Notes under the pieces: generated by a model
The model's database searches: none
The model's input: only the letters and a program-made list of their open reading frames with translations
Told to the model about the DNA's origin: nothing
Program-made: the position numbers and the translations under genes
Source: Kitasatospora purpeofusca
Lineage (GTDB): Bacteria; Actinomycetota; Actinomycetes; Streptomycetales; Streptomycetaceae
DNA length: 64,000 nucleotides
Reading direction: 5' to 3'
NCBI RefSeq assembly: GCF_000718025.1
Contig: NZ_JODS01000002.1
Coordinates: 611,431-675,430, forward strand
Shown: positions 1-8,640 of the stretch, in pieces
How the letters are laid out: every line of letters begins with the position of its first letter
How positions within the stretch are numbered: position 1 is the first letter of the stretch

Positions 1-1608
1 ATCCGGTCGGCCGGCGGCATCGCCGCCGCCCGGGTCTTCACCCGGATCTGGCTCGCGCTGTTCGGCTGGTGGCCGTGGGAACGGCTGCCGGAGATGCCGC
101 CCGAGATCATGTTCCTGCCGAGGTGGCTGCCCCTCAACATCTATGCCTTCGGCTGCTGGGCCCGGCAGACCATCGTCCCGCTGACCGTCGTCTCCGCACA
201 CCGGCCGGTCCGCCCGGCGCCCTTCGCGCTCACCGAGCTGCACACCGACCCGGACGACCCCTTCCCCGTCCGGCCGCTCGCCCCGGCCACCAGCTGGGAC
301 GGCCTGTTCGAACGCCTGGACAAGGCCCTGCACGCCTACCACCACCGCGCCCTGCGCCCGCTGCGCCGGCTCGCCGTCTCCCAGGCCTGCCGCTGGATCG
401 TCGAACGCCAGGAGGCCGACGGCTGCTGGGGCGGCATCCAGCCGCCCGCCGTCTACTCGCTGATCGCCCTGCACCTGGAGGGCTACGAGCTCGACCACCC
501 GGTGATGCGGGCCGGACTCGCCTCCTTCGACCGCTTCACCGTGCACACCCCGGACGGCCGGCGCTGGCTGGAGGCCTGCCAGTCACCGGTCTGGGACACC
601 TGCCTGGCCACTGTCGCCCTGGTCGACGCCGGGCTCCCGGCCGACCACCCCGCGCTGGTCTCCGCCGTCGACTGGATGCTCGGCGAGGAGATCACCAAGC
701 GCGGCGACTGGTCCGTCCAGCGGCCCTCGCTCGCCCCCGGCGGCTGGGCGTTCGAGTTCGAGAACGACACCTACCCCGACATCGACGACACCGCCGAGGT
801 GGTGCTCGCGCTCTGCCGGGTCGCCCACCCGGACCCGGCCAAGGTCGCCGGCTCCGTCGACCGGGCCGTGCGGTGGAACCTCGGCATGCAGTCCAAGAAC
901 GGCGCCTGGGGCGCCTTCGACGTCGACAACACCAGCACCCTGCCGAACAAGCTGCCGTTCTGCGACTTCGGCGAGGTCGTGGACCCGCCGTCGGCGGACG
1001 TCACCGCCCACGTCGTGGAGATGCTGGCCGAGGTCGGCAAGGCCCGCGACCCGCGCACCCGGCGCGGCGTCGAGTGGCTGCTGCGCAACCAGGAGGCCGA
1101 CGGCTCCTGGTTCGGCCGCTGGGGCACCAACTACATCTACGGCACCGGCTCGGTGCTCCCCGCCCTGGTCGCCGTCGGCGTGCCCGCCGAGCACCCGGCG
1201 ATCCGCCGCGCCGTCCGCTGGCTGGAGGACCGCCAGAACACCGACGGCGGCTGGGGCGAGGACATGCGCTCCTACGAGGACCCGGCGCGCTGGGCCGGGC
1301 GCGGCGACTCCACCGCCTCGCAGACCGCCTGGGCGCTGATGGCGCTGCTCGCGGCCGGGGAGGGGCCGGACGGCCGGGCCAACCCCGCCGTCGAGCGCGG
1401 CGTCGACTGGCTGGTGCGCACCCAGCTGCCCGAGGGCACCTGGGACGAGCCCCAGTTCACCGGCACCGGCTTCCCGTGGGACTTCTCCATCAACTACCAC
1501 CTGTACCGGCTGGTCTTCCCGGTCACCGCGCTCGGCCGCTACCTGCACGGCGGCCCCGCGGCCGGCCGGCCGGCCACCGGTACCGCGCCGATCGGGGCGT
1601 CCCGGTGA
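1..1608 (+). CDS. shc: Squalene-hopene cyclase, 5' end outside the window
   Basis: Cyclises squalene to hopene/hopanol at the membrane, the first committed step of hopanoid synthesis. The reading frame is open from base 1 (IRSAGGIAAARVFTRIW...), so the true start lies upstream. About 535 residues are visible of a family norm near 650-680. The class II terpene cyclase motif DIDDTA begins near codon 260 of the fragment; its central Asp is the catalytic acid. Several QW-type repeats are present (GSWFGRWG, GGWGEDM, GTWDEPQFTGTGFPWDF), the last near the C terminus as usual. The stop overlaps the GTG of the next gene (GTGA), indicating translational coupling in a hopanoid operon. Confidence 0.95.
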   Translation: MRSAGGIAAARVFTRIWLALFGWWPWERLPEMPPEIMFLPRWLPLNIYAFGCWARQTIVPLTVVSAHRPVRPAPFALTELHTDPDDPFPVRPLAPATSWDGLFERLDKALHAYHHRALRPLRRLAVSQACRWIVERQEADGCWGGIQPPAVYSLIALHLEGYELDHPVMRAGLASFDRFTVHTPDGRRWLEACQSPVWDTCLATVALVDAGLPADHPALVSAVDWMLGEEITKRGDWSVQRPSLAPGGWAFEFENDTYPDIDDTAEVVLALCRVAHPDPAKVAGSVDRAVRWNLGMQSKNGAWGAFDVDNTSTLPNKLPFCDFGEVVDPPSADVTAHVVEMLAEVGKARDPRTRRGVEWLLRNQEADGSWFGRWGTNYIYGTGSVLPALVAVGVPAEHPAIRRAVRWLEDRQNTDGGWGEDMRSYEDPARWAGRGDSTASQTAWALMALLAAGEGPDGRANPAVERGVDWLVRTQLPEGTWDEPQFTGTGFPWDFSINYHLYRLVFPVTALGRYLHGGPAAGRPATGTAPIGASR

Positions 1609-2300
1609 CCGCTGCCCCGCTGCTGGTCCTCTGCGCGCTCGGCCCCGAGGTGTGGGCCCTGCGCGGCGGGGACTGGCGGGGCGCGGCCGGCGGCCCGCCG
1701 GTCCTGGTACGGACCGGCGTCGGTCGGCGGCGGGCCTCGCTCACCGTCAGACGGCTGCTGACCTCGGCCCCCGGCGGCTACGGGGCGCTCGTGGTGGCCG
1801 GCTTCGGCGCCTCCGTGGCGCCGGGCATCACGCCCGGCGACGTGATCGTCGCGGACGGCGTCCGCGACGCCGAGGGCAACCACTTCACCGTCGGCTCGGG
1901 ACCCGGGCTCGCCCGGGCCCTGACCGCGCGCGGCCTGACCGCGCACACAGGCGTGCACCACACCGCCGACCACGTGGTGCGCGGCCTGGAACGGCGCGCC
2001 CTGCACCTGCAGGGCGCGCTCGCCGTCGACATGGAGGCCGCCGCCGTGCTGGCGGCCCTCAGCGAGCTGCGGCCCGGCCTGCCCGCGGCCGTGCTGCGGG
2101 TCGTCGTCGACACCCCCGAGCGGGAACTGCTCCGCCCGGGGACCCTGCCGGCCGGCGTCCGCGCCTGGCGGACGCTCCGAGCCACGGTGCCCGCCCTGGT
2201 CGACTGGCACCTGCGGAACGACCGGGCGGGCCGGGACCGGCCCTCGCCCGCCACCCTCGACCACCCCACATCCTCGACGCTCCCCCAGGAGGCGAGCTAG
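1605..2300 (+). CDS. hpnG: HpnG-type adenosylhopane nucleosidase/phosphorylase
   Basis: A 231-residue purine nucleoside phosphorylase/MTA-SAH nucleosidase-fold protein. In hopanoid clusters this family removes adenine from adenosylhopane to give ribosylhopane. The start is GTG at 1605, overlapping the shc stop. The frame stays open far upstream, but that part is out-of-frame shc DNA. Visible features are an N-terminal strand (LLVLCALGPEVWAL), a glycine-rich GFGASVAPGITPGDVIVAD segment and the substrate-binding VDMEAAAVLAAL motif, whose Met-Glu pair contacts ribose in this superfamily. The function is inferred mainly from its position between shc and hpnH. Confidence 0.88.
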   Translation: MTAAPLLVLCALGPEVWALRGGDWRGAAGGPPVLVRTGVGRRRASLTVRRLLTSAPGGYGALVVAGFGASVAPGITPGDVIVADGVRDAEGNHFTVGSGPGLARALTARGLTAHTGVHHTADHVVRGLERRALHLQGALAVDMEAAAVLAALSELRPGLPAAVLRVVVDTPERELLRPGTLPAGVRAWRTLRATVPALVDWHLRNDRAGRDRPSPATLDHPTSSTLPQEAS

Positions 2301-2302
2301 CC

Positions 2303-3328
2303 ATGGCCATGCCGTTGCGCCAGACCGTGCGGGTCGGCACCTACCTCATGCAGCAGAAGCTCAAGCGACGCGACAAGTTCCCGCTGATCGTCGAACTGGA
2401 ACCGCTCTTCGCCTGCAACCTGGCCTGCGAGGGGTGCGGCAAGATCCAGCACCCGGCCGGGGTGCTGAAGCAGCGGATGCCGGTCGCCCAGGCGGTCGGC
2501 GCGGTCCTGGAGTCGGGCGCCCCGATGGTCTCGATCGCGGGCGGCGAGCCGCTGATGCACCCGCAGATCGACGAGATCGTCCGTCAGCTGGTCGAACGCC
2601 GCAAGTACGTGTTCCTCTGCACCAACGCGCTGCTGATGCGCAAGAAGCTGGACAAGTTCACGCCCTCGCCGTACTTCACCTTCACCGTGCACATCGACGG
2701 GCTGCGCGAGCGGCACGACGCCTCGGTGGCCAAGGAGGGCACCTTCGACGAGGCGGTGGAGGCGATCAAGGAGGCCAAGCGGCGCGGCTTCCGGGTGACC
2801 ACCAACTCCACCTTCTTCAACACCGACACCCCGCAGACCATCATCGACGTGCTCGACTACCTCAACGACGACCTCCAGGTCGACGAGATGATGATCTCCC
2901 CGGCGTTCGCCTACGAGAAGGCACCCGACCAGGAGCACTTCCTCGGCGTCGAACAGACCCGCGAGCTGTTCCGCAAGACCTTCGCCGGCGGCAACCGGCG
3001 GCGCTGGCGCCTCAACCACAGCCCGCTCTTCCTGGACTTCCTGGAGGGCAAGGTCGACTTCGAGTGCACCGCCTGGGGCATCCCCAACTACTCGCTCTTC
3101 GGCTGGCAGCGGCCCTGCTACCTGATGGCCGACGGCTATGTGCCGACCTACCGCGAGCTGATCGAGAAGACCGACTGGGACAAGTACGGACGCGGCAAGG
3201 ACGCCCGCTGCTCCAACTGCATGGCGCACTGCGGCTACGAGCCGACCGCCGTCCTCGCCACCATGGGCTCCCTCAAGGAGTCCCTGCGGGCGATCACCGA
3301 CACCGTCGGCTCCAACCGGGGCCGCTGA
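2303..3328 (+). CDS. hpnH: Adenosyl-hopene transferase HpnH (radical SAM)
   Basis: A radical SAM enzyme that adds the 5'-deoxyadenosyl group to hopene, giving adenosylhopane, the precursor of C35 hopanoids. It has 341 residues. The ATG at 2303 follows a clear AGGAGG at about 2287-2293. The CX3CX2C cluster is C38-N-L-A-C42-E-G-C45, where X3 (not X2-only spacing) is the radical SAM arrangement. A later GGEPLMHP segment is the usual SAM-contacting GGEP motif. Cysteines near the C terminus (CSNCMAHCGYEP) resemble the SPASM-like tail of HpnH. Only 2 nt separate it from hpnG, consistent with one transcript. Confidence 0.95.
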   Translation: MAMPLRQTVRVGTYLMQQKLKRRDKFPLIVELEPLFACNLACEGCGKIQHPAGVLKQRMPVAQAVGAVLESGAPMVSIAGGEPLMHPQIDEIVRQLVERRKYVFLCTNALLMRKKLDKFTPSPYFTFTVHIDGLRERHDASVAKEGTFDEAVEAIKEAKRRGFRVTTNSTFFNTDTPQTIIDVLDYLNDDLQVDEMMISPAFAYEKAPDQEHFLGVEQTRELFRKTFAGGNRRRWRLNHSPLFLDFLEGKVDFECTAWGIPNYSLFGWQRPCYLMADGYVPTYRELIEKTDWDKYGRGKDARCSNCMAHCGYEPTAVLATMGSLKESLRAITDTVGSNRGR

Positions 3329-3339
3329 CCGCACCCGTC

Positions 3340-3397
3340 GGCGGACGGCCTACCGGCCGTCCGCCCCGTCCGGCCCGGGCCCGAACCCGGGCCGGAC
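3340..3397 (+). terminator. Two tandem hairpins between hpnH and dxs
   Basis: Two GC-rich inverted repeats lie back to back. The first is 3340-3350 with 3355-3365 (11 bp, 4-nt loop TACC). The second is 3368-3379 with 3386-3397 (12 bp, 6-nt loop). No U-tract follows. They could end or attenuate the shc-hpnG-hpnH transcript before dxs, or protect the 3' end of a processed message. Confidence 0.5.
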
Positions 3398-3466
3398 CCC
3401 CACCCCGCGAGGCCGCGGCCCGACCGGGGGCACCACCGCACCGCTCCGAGTCGTGAGGTGAAAGCC

Positions 3467-5437
3467 ATGTCACTGCTCTCCAGCGTCACATCCCCGGCGG
3501 ACCTGAGAGCCCTCCCGGCCGCCGAGCTGCCCCGGCTGGCCGGCGAGATCCGGGAGTTCCTGATCGACGCCGTCACCCGGACCGGCGGCCATCTCGGCCC
3601 CAACCTCGGCGTGGTCGAGCTGACCATCGCCCTGCACCGCGCCTTCGACTCCCCGCACGACCGGATCGTCTGGGACACCGGCCACCAGAGCTACGTCCAC
3701 AAGCTGCTCACCGGCCGGCAGGACTTCTCCGGGCTGCGGACCAAGGGCGGCCTGTCCGGCTACCCCTCACGGGCCGAGTCCGAACACGACCTGGTCGAGA
3801 ACTCGCACGCCTCCACCGCGCTCTCCTACGCCGACGGCCTGGCCAAGGCCGCCCAGCTGCTCGGCCAGCACGACCGGCACACCGTCGCGGTGATCGGCGA
3901 CGGCGCGCTCACCGGCGGCCTCGCCTGGGAGGCGCTCAACAACATCGCCGCCGCCAAGGACCGGCCGCTGGTCATCGTCGTCAACGACAACGAGCGCTCC
4001 TACGCCCGCACCATCGGCGGCCTCGCCAACCACCTCGCCACCCTGCGCACCACCCAGGGCTACGAGCGCTTCCTCTCCTGGGGCAAGGGCACCCTGCAGC
4101 GCACCCCGGTGGTCGGCCAGCCGATCTTCGAGGCGCTGCACGGCGCCAAGAAGGGCTTCAAGGACGCCTTCGCGCCGCAGGGCATGTTCGAGGACCTCGG
4201 CCTCAAGTACATCGGCCCGATCGACGGCCACGACCTCGCCGCCCTGGAGTCCGCGCTCGGCAAGGCCCGCGGCTTCGGCGGCCCGGTCATCGTGCACTGC
4301 CTCACCGTCAAGGGCCGCGGCTACCGGCCCGCCGAGCAGGACGAGGCGGACCGCTTCCACGCCGTCAACCCGATCGACCCCTACACCTGCCTGCCGATCT
4401 CGCCCAGCACCGGCGTCTCCTGGACCTCGGTGTTCGGCGACGAGCTGCTGGCCGTCGGCGCCGAACGCCCGGACGTGGTGGCGATCACCGCCGCCATGCT
4501 CCAGCCGGTGGGCCTGGCGAAGTTCGCCAAGGCGTACCCCGAGCGCACCTTCGACGTCGGCATCGCCGAGCAGCACGCCGTCACCAGCGCGGCGGGCCTG
4601 GCCACCGGCGGACTGCACCCGGTGGTGGCGGTCTACGCGACCTTCCTCAACCGGGCCTTCGACCAGGTGCTGATGGACGTCGCGCTGCACCGCCTCGGCG
4701 TCACCTTCGTCCTGGACCGCTCCGGGGTGACCGGCCCGGACGGCGCCTCGCACAACGGCATGTGGGACATGTCGATCCTCCAGGTCGTCCCCGGGCTGCG
4801 GCTCGCCGCCCCGCGCGACGCCGACGAACTGCGCGCCCAGCTGCGCGAGGCGGTGGACGTCGCCGACGCCCCGACCGTGGTGCGCTTCCCCAAGGCGACC
4901 ATCGGCCCGGCCGTCCCCGCGATCGAGCGGATCGGCGGCGTGGACGTGCTGCTGCGCACCGGGGAGCTGCCGGAGATCCTGCTGGTCACCGTCGGCACCA
5001 CGGCCGCCGCCGGCCTGGACGCGGCCCGGCTGCTGCTCGCCGAGGGGTTCACCGCGACCGTGGTGGACCCGCGCTGGGTCAAGCCGGTCGACCCGGCCCT
5101 GCCGGAGCTCGCCGCCCGGCACCGGCTGGTGGTCACGGTCGAGGACAACGGCCGCGCCGGCGGCGTCGGCGCGGCGATCGCCCAGGCGCTGCGGGACGCC
5201 GACGTGGACGTCCCGGTGCGGGTGCTGGGCCTGCCGCAGGAGTTCCTCGGGCACGCCGCGCGCGGGGAGATCCTGGAGGAGACCGGGCTGACCGGTACCG
5301 GGGTCGCCGCCCAGACCGCCGCCTTCGCCAAGCACCTGCTGCCGGCCGGTGGACTGCCGGACCGGGAGCTTCCGGCCCGGGACCTCACGGACCGGGACCT
5401 TCCGAACCGAGGAGCGAACCAGCGCCATGCCGGCTGA
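3467..5437 (+). CDS. dxs: 1-deoxy-D-xylulose-5-phosphate synthase in the hopanoid operon
   Basis: A thiamine-diphosphate enzyme that condenses pyruvate and glyceraldehyde 3-phosphate, the first step of the MEP isoprenoid route. It has 656 residues, slightly longer than the usual ~620-640. The TPP motif GDGALTGGLAWEALNN is near residues 143-158, and the transketolase pyrimidine-binding and C-terminal domains follow (DVGIAEQHAVTSAAGLA). ATG 3467 is chosen over GTG 3458 because GAGGTGA lies 5-6 nt upstream. The C terminus ends in a non-family tail made of four pentapeptide repeats (LPDRE, LPARD, LTDRD, LPNRG). It overlaps the next gene by 11 nt. This is likely a second, pathway-dedicated dxs, as seen in other Streptomyces hopanoid clusters. 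Confidence 0.93.
   Translation: MSLLSSVTSPADLRALPAAELPRLAGEIREFLIDAVTRTGGHLGPNLGVVELTIALHRAFDSPHDRIVWDTGHQSYVHKLLTGRQDFSGLRTKGGLSGYPSRAESEHDLVENSHASTALSYADGLAKAAQLLGQHDRHTVAVIGDGALTGGLAWEALNNIAAAKDRPLVIVVNDNERSYARTIGGLANHLATLRTTQGYERFLSWGKGTLQRTPVVGQPIFEALHGAKKGFKDAFAPQGMFEDLGLKYIGPIDGHDLAALESALGKARGFGGPVIVHCLTVKGRGYRPAEQDEADRFHAVNPIDPYTCLPISPSTGVSWTSVFGDELLAVGAERPDVVAITAAMLQPVGLAKFAKAYPERTFDVGIAEQHAVTSAAGLATGGLHPVVAVYATFLNRAFDQVLMDVALHRLGVTFVLDRSGVTGPDGASHNGMWDMSILQVVPGLRLAAPRDADELRAQLREAVDVADAPTVVRFPKATIGPAVPAIERIGGVDVLLRTGELPEILLVTVGTTAAAGLDAARLLLAEGFTATVVDPRWVKPVDPALPELAARHRLVVTVEDNGRAGGVGAAIAQALRDADVDVPVRVLGLPQEFLGHAARGEILEETGLTGTGVAAQTAAFAKHLLPAGGLPDRELPARDLTDRDLPNRGANQRHAG
5354..5413 (+). 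repeat. Four 15-bp tandem repeats at the end of dxs
   Basis: Four imperfect 15-bp units (5354-5368, 5369-5383, 5384-5398, 5399-5413) encode the dxs tail pentapeptides. The last unit has diverged so that it contains the GAGGAG used as ribosome-binding site for the aminotransferase start at 5427. Confidence 0.85.
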
Positions 5438-6857
5438 CCCCGACGACCGCACCGCTCGGCGTCCCGACCGCACCGCACCGGGATTCGACCTGGCCGCACT
5501 GCTCGCCGAGCGGGGCAAGGAGCGGTACGAGCTGCAGAGCCGCTACCTGAACCCGCAACTGGCCCGGATGCTGCACACCATCGGCTTCGACAAGTACTAC
5601 GAGCGGGCCCGGGGCCAGTACTTCTACGACGCCGAGGGCAACGAGTACCTCGACATGCTGGCCGGCTTCGGCATCTTCGCGCTGGGCCGCCACCACCCGG
5701 TGGTCCGCTCGGCCGTCCAGCAGGTGATGGACCTCGACCTGCCGGACCTGGTCCGCTTCGACTGCTCGCCGCTGCCCGGCCTGCTCGCCGAGCGGCTGCT
5801 GTCGTACACACCGGGGCTGGACCGGGTGTTCTTCGGCAACAGCGGTACCGAGGCGGTCGAGACGGCGCTGAAGTTCGCCCGGTACGCCACCGGCCGCCGC
5901 CGGATCCTGTACGCGGACCACGCCTTCCACGGGCTGACCACCGGCTCCCTGTCGGTGAACGGCGAGAACGGGTTCCGCAAGGGCTTCGACCCGCTGCTGC
6001 CGGACACCGCGATCCCGCTCGGCGACCTCGGCGCGCTGGCCAAGGAGCTGAAGCGCGGTGACGTCGCGGCGCTGATCGTCGAGCCGATCCAGGGCAAGGG
6101 CGTGCAGGCGCCGCCGCCCGGCTGGCTGCGGGCCGCCCAGGACCTGCTGCACGAGCACAAGGCGCTGCTGATCTGCGACGAGGTGCAGACCGGGATCGGG
6201 CGCACCGGCGAGTTCTTCGCCTACCAGGACGAGGACGGCGTGCTGCCGGACCTGGTGTGCGCGGCCAAGGCGCTCTCCGGCGGCTACGTGCCGGTGGGGG
6301 CGACGCTCGGCAAGGGCTGGATCTTCGAGAAGGTGTACTCCTCGATGGACCGGGTGCTGGTCCACTCGGCCAGCTTCGGTTCCAACGCGCAGGCGATGGC
6401 GGCCGGTCTGGCGACCCTGGAGGTGATCCGGGACGAGCAGGTGGTGGAGAACGCCCGCAAGGTGGGCGACTACTTCCGGGCGAGCCTGACCGCGCTGGTC
6501 GACCGCTACGAGCTGCTCGCCGAGGTGCGCGGGCGCGGGCTGATGATCGGGATCGAGTTCGGGCGGCCGAGGTCGCTGAAGCTGCGGACCGGCTGGACGG
6601 CCCTGCAGGCGGCCCGCAAGGGGCTGTTCGCCCAGATGGTGGTGGTGCCTCTGCTGCAGCGGCACCGGATCCTCACCCAGGTGTCCGGGGACCATCTGGA
6701 GGTGATCAAGCTGATTCCGCCGCTGATCATCACCGAGCGGGACGTGGACCGGTTCGTGGAGGCGTTCACCGAGGTGATGGAGGACGCGCACCGGGGGAGC
6801 GGCCTGATGTGGGACTTCGGGCGGACGCTGGTGAAGCAGGCGGTCGGCGGGCGCTGA
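5427..6857 (+). CDS. hpnO: HpnO-type class III aminotransferase (aminobacteriohopanetriol synthesis)
   Basis: A PLP-dependent class III aminotransferase of 476 residues. In hopanoid clusters this member converts the ribosyl/formyl hopane side chain to 35-aminobacteriohopanetriol. The PLP lysine is K281 in CAAKALSGGYVPVGA. The pyridine-binding Asp is in LLICDEVQTGIGRTG, and the phosphate-binding region reads FGNSGTEAVETALKFAR. ATG 5427 has a GAGGAG about 10 nt upstream; an in-frame ATG at 5349 would lie well inside dxs and add 26 arginine/threonine-rich residues, so it is rejected. It is the last hopanoid gene before a convergent gene. Confidence 0.9.
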   Translation: MPADPDDRTARRPDRTAPGFDLAALLAERGKERYELQSRYLNPQLARMLHTIGFDKYYERARGQYFYDAEGNEYLDMLAGFGIFALGRHHPVVRSAVQQVMDLDLPDLVRFDCSPLPGLLAERLLSYTPGLDRVFFGNSGTEAVETALKFARYATGRRRILYADHAFHGLTTGSLSVNGENGFRKGFDPLLPDTAIPLGDLGALAKELKRGDVAALIVEPIQGKGVQAPPPGWLRAAQDLLHEHKALLICDEVQTGIGRTGEFFAYQDEDGVLPDLVCAAKALSGGYVPVGATLGKGWIFEKVYSSMDRVLVHSASFGSNAQAMAAGLATLEVIRDEQVVENARKVGDYFRASLTALVDRYELLAEVRGRGLMIGIEFGRPRSLKLRTGWTALQAARKGLFAQMVVVPLLQRHRILTQVSGDHLEVIKLIPPLIITERDVDRFVEAFTEVMEDAHRGSGLMWDFGRTLVKQAVGGR

Positions 6858-6875
6858 GTCCGCGCGGAGGCGTTT

Positions 6876-6939
6876 CGCGGGGTGGGGGCGGGGTGTCCGG
6901 GGCCGTCGGGTTGCCCGGTCGCCGGGTTCCCACCCCGCG
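6876..6939. terminator. Inverted repeat between convergent genes
   Basis: Arms 6876-6886 and 6929-6939 are a perfect 11-bp inverted repeat (CGCGGGGTGGG), with a long 42-nt GC-rich loop that can itself pair. It sits between the convergent hpnO and DUF6343 genes, so it could terminate both. Confidence 0.45.
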
Positions 6940-6951
6940 GGAGGCGGCGGG

Positions 6952-7224
6952 TCAGAGCTCGGTCCGGCGGCGCCGGAGCACGACGACCAGATCGACGGCG
7001 GCGAACAGGGTGAGGAGCCCGCAGGCCACGGCGAAGCCGACGAGGGTGCCCCGGCTCGGCGCACCCGTTTCGGGGGCATTCGCGGCCCAGACCGCGAACC
7101 CCGCCGTGGCCAGGGCGAACAGCGGGGTGAAGGTCAGCGAGAGCAGGTAGCGCAGCTTGAGGTCGCTGCGGGCGGTGGCGGGCTCGGTGCCGCTGCGCCA
7201 TCGCCGCGGGGTCGTGGCGGGCAT
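6952..7224 (-). CDS. DUF6343-like small membrane protein
   Basis: A 90-residue protein with an RWRSGTEPATARSDLKLRY lead-in followed by two hydrophobic segments (about residues 27-48 and 60-83) and a basic tail RRRRTEL. The SGTEPxTARSxLxLR lead and two-helix layout match the actinobacterial DUF6343 family as I recall it. The function is unknown; it is probably an inner-membrane protein. ATG 7224 has only a weak ribosome site (CCGGGAGGT about 8 nt away). It is convergent with the hopanoid operon. Confidence 0.7.
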   Translation of the reverse strand: MPATTPRRWRSGTEPATARSDLKLRYLLSLTFTPLFALATAGFAVWAANAPETGAPSRGTLVGFAVACGLLTLFAAVDLVVVLRRRRTEL

Positions 7225-7379
7225 CCGCGGTCACCTCCCGGTCCTCGCCGCTCCTCGCCGGTCCTTGCCGGCCCCGGCTCCCGGCCGTACGCCGCACGCG
7301 GCCCGGCCCGTACAGGCGGTCCTCGTACAGGCGGTCTACGATTCCAGCGTACGTCCGCTGGGCGAGCCGGGGAGGGGCG

Positions 7380-7568
7380 ATGACGGACACGGACGCGGAG
7401 GGTTACGCGGGGCTGCGGGTCGAGCGGGCCGAGGAGCTGGCCCGTCGGCACGGGTGGGCCTCGGTGCGGGTGCTGCCGCAGGGCGCGGCGATGACGATGG
7501 ACTACCGGGAGGGGCGGCTCAACCTCGCGGTGCGCGACGGGGTGGTGGTGCGTAGCTGGGAAGGCTAG
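7380..7568 (+). CDS. Small I78-family (peptidase inhibitor-like) protein
   Basis: A 62-residue protein whose second half, VRVLPQGAAMTMDYREGRLN, follows the pattern of the I78 inhibitor family (V-R-V-[IL]-x-P-G-D-x-[VM]-T-M-D-Y-R-x-x-R-L-N-[VL]). I78 members are chymotrypsin-type inhibitors and are usually secreted. This one has no signal peptide and lacks the N-terminal and C-terminal cysteines of the founding members, so it is probably cytoplasmic and inhibition is unproven. The ATG at 7380 is preceded by GGGGAGGGG. Confidence 0.65.
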   Translation: MTDTDAEGYAGLRVERAEELARRHGWASVRVLPQGAAMTMDYREGRLNLAVRDGVVVRSWEG

Positions 7569-7802
7569 GGCGTGTCCGTCCTGTGTCCTTCACGGTCCTT
7601 CACTGTCCTCGCCGTCGTTCGCCGTCGTTCGACGGGCGGTGGGCGGTAACCCCACATATGGCCCCGGGGGCATTACCGGAGGCATTCCGAATTCCGTGGC
7701 AAAGGCGTTCTCCGATCATTCGAGGACGCTTCAGGACGCTCCGGAGACGTTTTCGGATCGAATGTCCGTATGGTGTTCGTGTGCCTCTTCCCAAATTCAG
7801 GC
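7569..7802. other. Non-coding stretch after the I78 gene
   Basis: Together with the terminator that follows, this forms about 300 bp without a convincing gene. GC content falls here and imperfect TTCG/TCGTTCG repeats occur (7610-7632). Open frames crossing it have atypical codon use and no start context. It lies between convergent genes, so it is probably a 3' untranslated region. Confidence 0.5.
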
Positions 7803-7848
7803 AAAAAACACGGGGCGGGAGGCCGGCCGAGCCGGTTCCCACCCCGTG
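7803..7848 (-). terminator. Rho-independent terminator of the fabG-like gene
   Basis: Arms 7809-7820 and 7837-7848 pair over 12 bp with one mismatch. On the minus strand the stem is followed by six U (A6 at 7803-7808 on the plus strand). A hairpin with a true U-tract is uncommon in such DNA and is well placed 24 nt after the reductase stop. Confidence 0.8.
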
Positions 7849-7872
7849 GTAACCCTGCGTAGGTTCGCGGGC

Positions 7873-8640
7873 TCAGTCGAGGGGGCCGCCGGCCACGTAG
7901 ACCACCTGACCGGAGACGAAGCCCGCGCCCTCGCCGGCGAAGAAGGAGATCGTGTTGGCCACGTCCTCCGGCTCGCCCACGCGCCGCACCGGGATCTGGG
8001 TGGCCGCGGCGGCCTTGAACTCCTCGAAGCCCATGCCCACCCGGGCCGCGGTGGCGGCCGTCATGTCGGTGGCGATGAAGCCGGGGGCGACCGCGTTGGC
8101 GGTGATGCCGAACTTGCCCAGCTCGATGGCCAGGGTCTTGGTGAAGCCCTGCAGACCGGCCTTGGCGGCCGAGTAGTTGGCCTGACCGCGGTTGCCCTGG
8201 GCCGAGGAGGAGGAGAGGTTGACGATCCGTCCGAAACCGGCGTCGACCATGTACTTCTGGACCGCCCGGGTCATCAGGAACGCCCCGCGGAGGTGCACGT
8301 TCATGACCGTGTCCCAGTCGGATTCGGTCATCTTGAAGATCAGGTTGTCCCGCAGCACGCCCGCGTTGTTCACGAGGACGACCGGGGCGCCGAGCTCGGC
8401 GACGATCCGGTCGACCGCGGCCTGCACCTGGGCGGCGTCGGAGACGTCCGCGCCGACCGCGAGGGCCCGGCCGCCCGCCGCGGTGATCCGCTCGACGGTC
8501 TCCCGGCCGGCCGACTCCTCCAGGTCGAGCACGGCGACGGCGTAACCGTCGGCGGCCAGGCGGACGGCGGTGGCGGCGCCCAGGCCGCGGGCGGCGCCGG
8601 TGACGACGGCGACCCGCGGGGAGGTGGTCTGCTCGGTCAT
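7873..8640 (-). CDS. 3-oxoacyl-ACP reductase FabG-type short-chain dehydrogenase
   Basis: A 255-residue classical SDR that reduces 3-oxoacyl (ACP or CoA) or similar ketones with NAD(P)H in the cytoplasm. The cofactor motif TGAARGLG is at about residues 16-23, NNAG at about 91-94, the catalytic Ser in NLSSSSAQG, and YSAAK holds the Tyr and Lys of the tetrad. The C terminus FVSGQVVYVAGG is typical of FabG. It is not in a fatty-acid operon and is divergent from a MarR regulator 516 bp away, so it may be a pathway-specific or stress-linked paralogue rather than the housekeeping enzyme. Confidence 0.88.
   Translation of the reverse strand: MTEQTTSPRVAVVTGAARGLGAATAVRLAADGYAVAVLDLEESAGRETVERITAAGGRALAVGADVSDAAQVQAAVDRIVAELGAPVVLVNNAGVLRDNLIFKMTESDWDTVMNVHLRGAFLMTRAVQKYMVDAGFGRIVNLSSSSAQGNRGQANYSAAKAGLQGFTKTLAIELGKFGITANAVAPGFIATDMTAATAARVGMGFEEFKAAAATQIPVRRVGEPEDVANTISFFAGEGAGFVSGQVVYVAGGPLD

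Noticed and set aside
69..1604. An N-terminal extension of hpnG reaching back to base 69
   Set aside because: This part is out-of-frame shc sequence; shc has intact family motifs. GTG 1605 is the real start.
3458..3466. GTG 3458 as the dxs start
   Set aside because: It would place the clear ribosome site GAGGTGA inside the coding sequence; ATG 3467 fits better.
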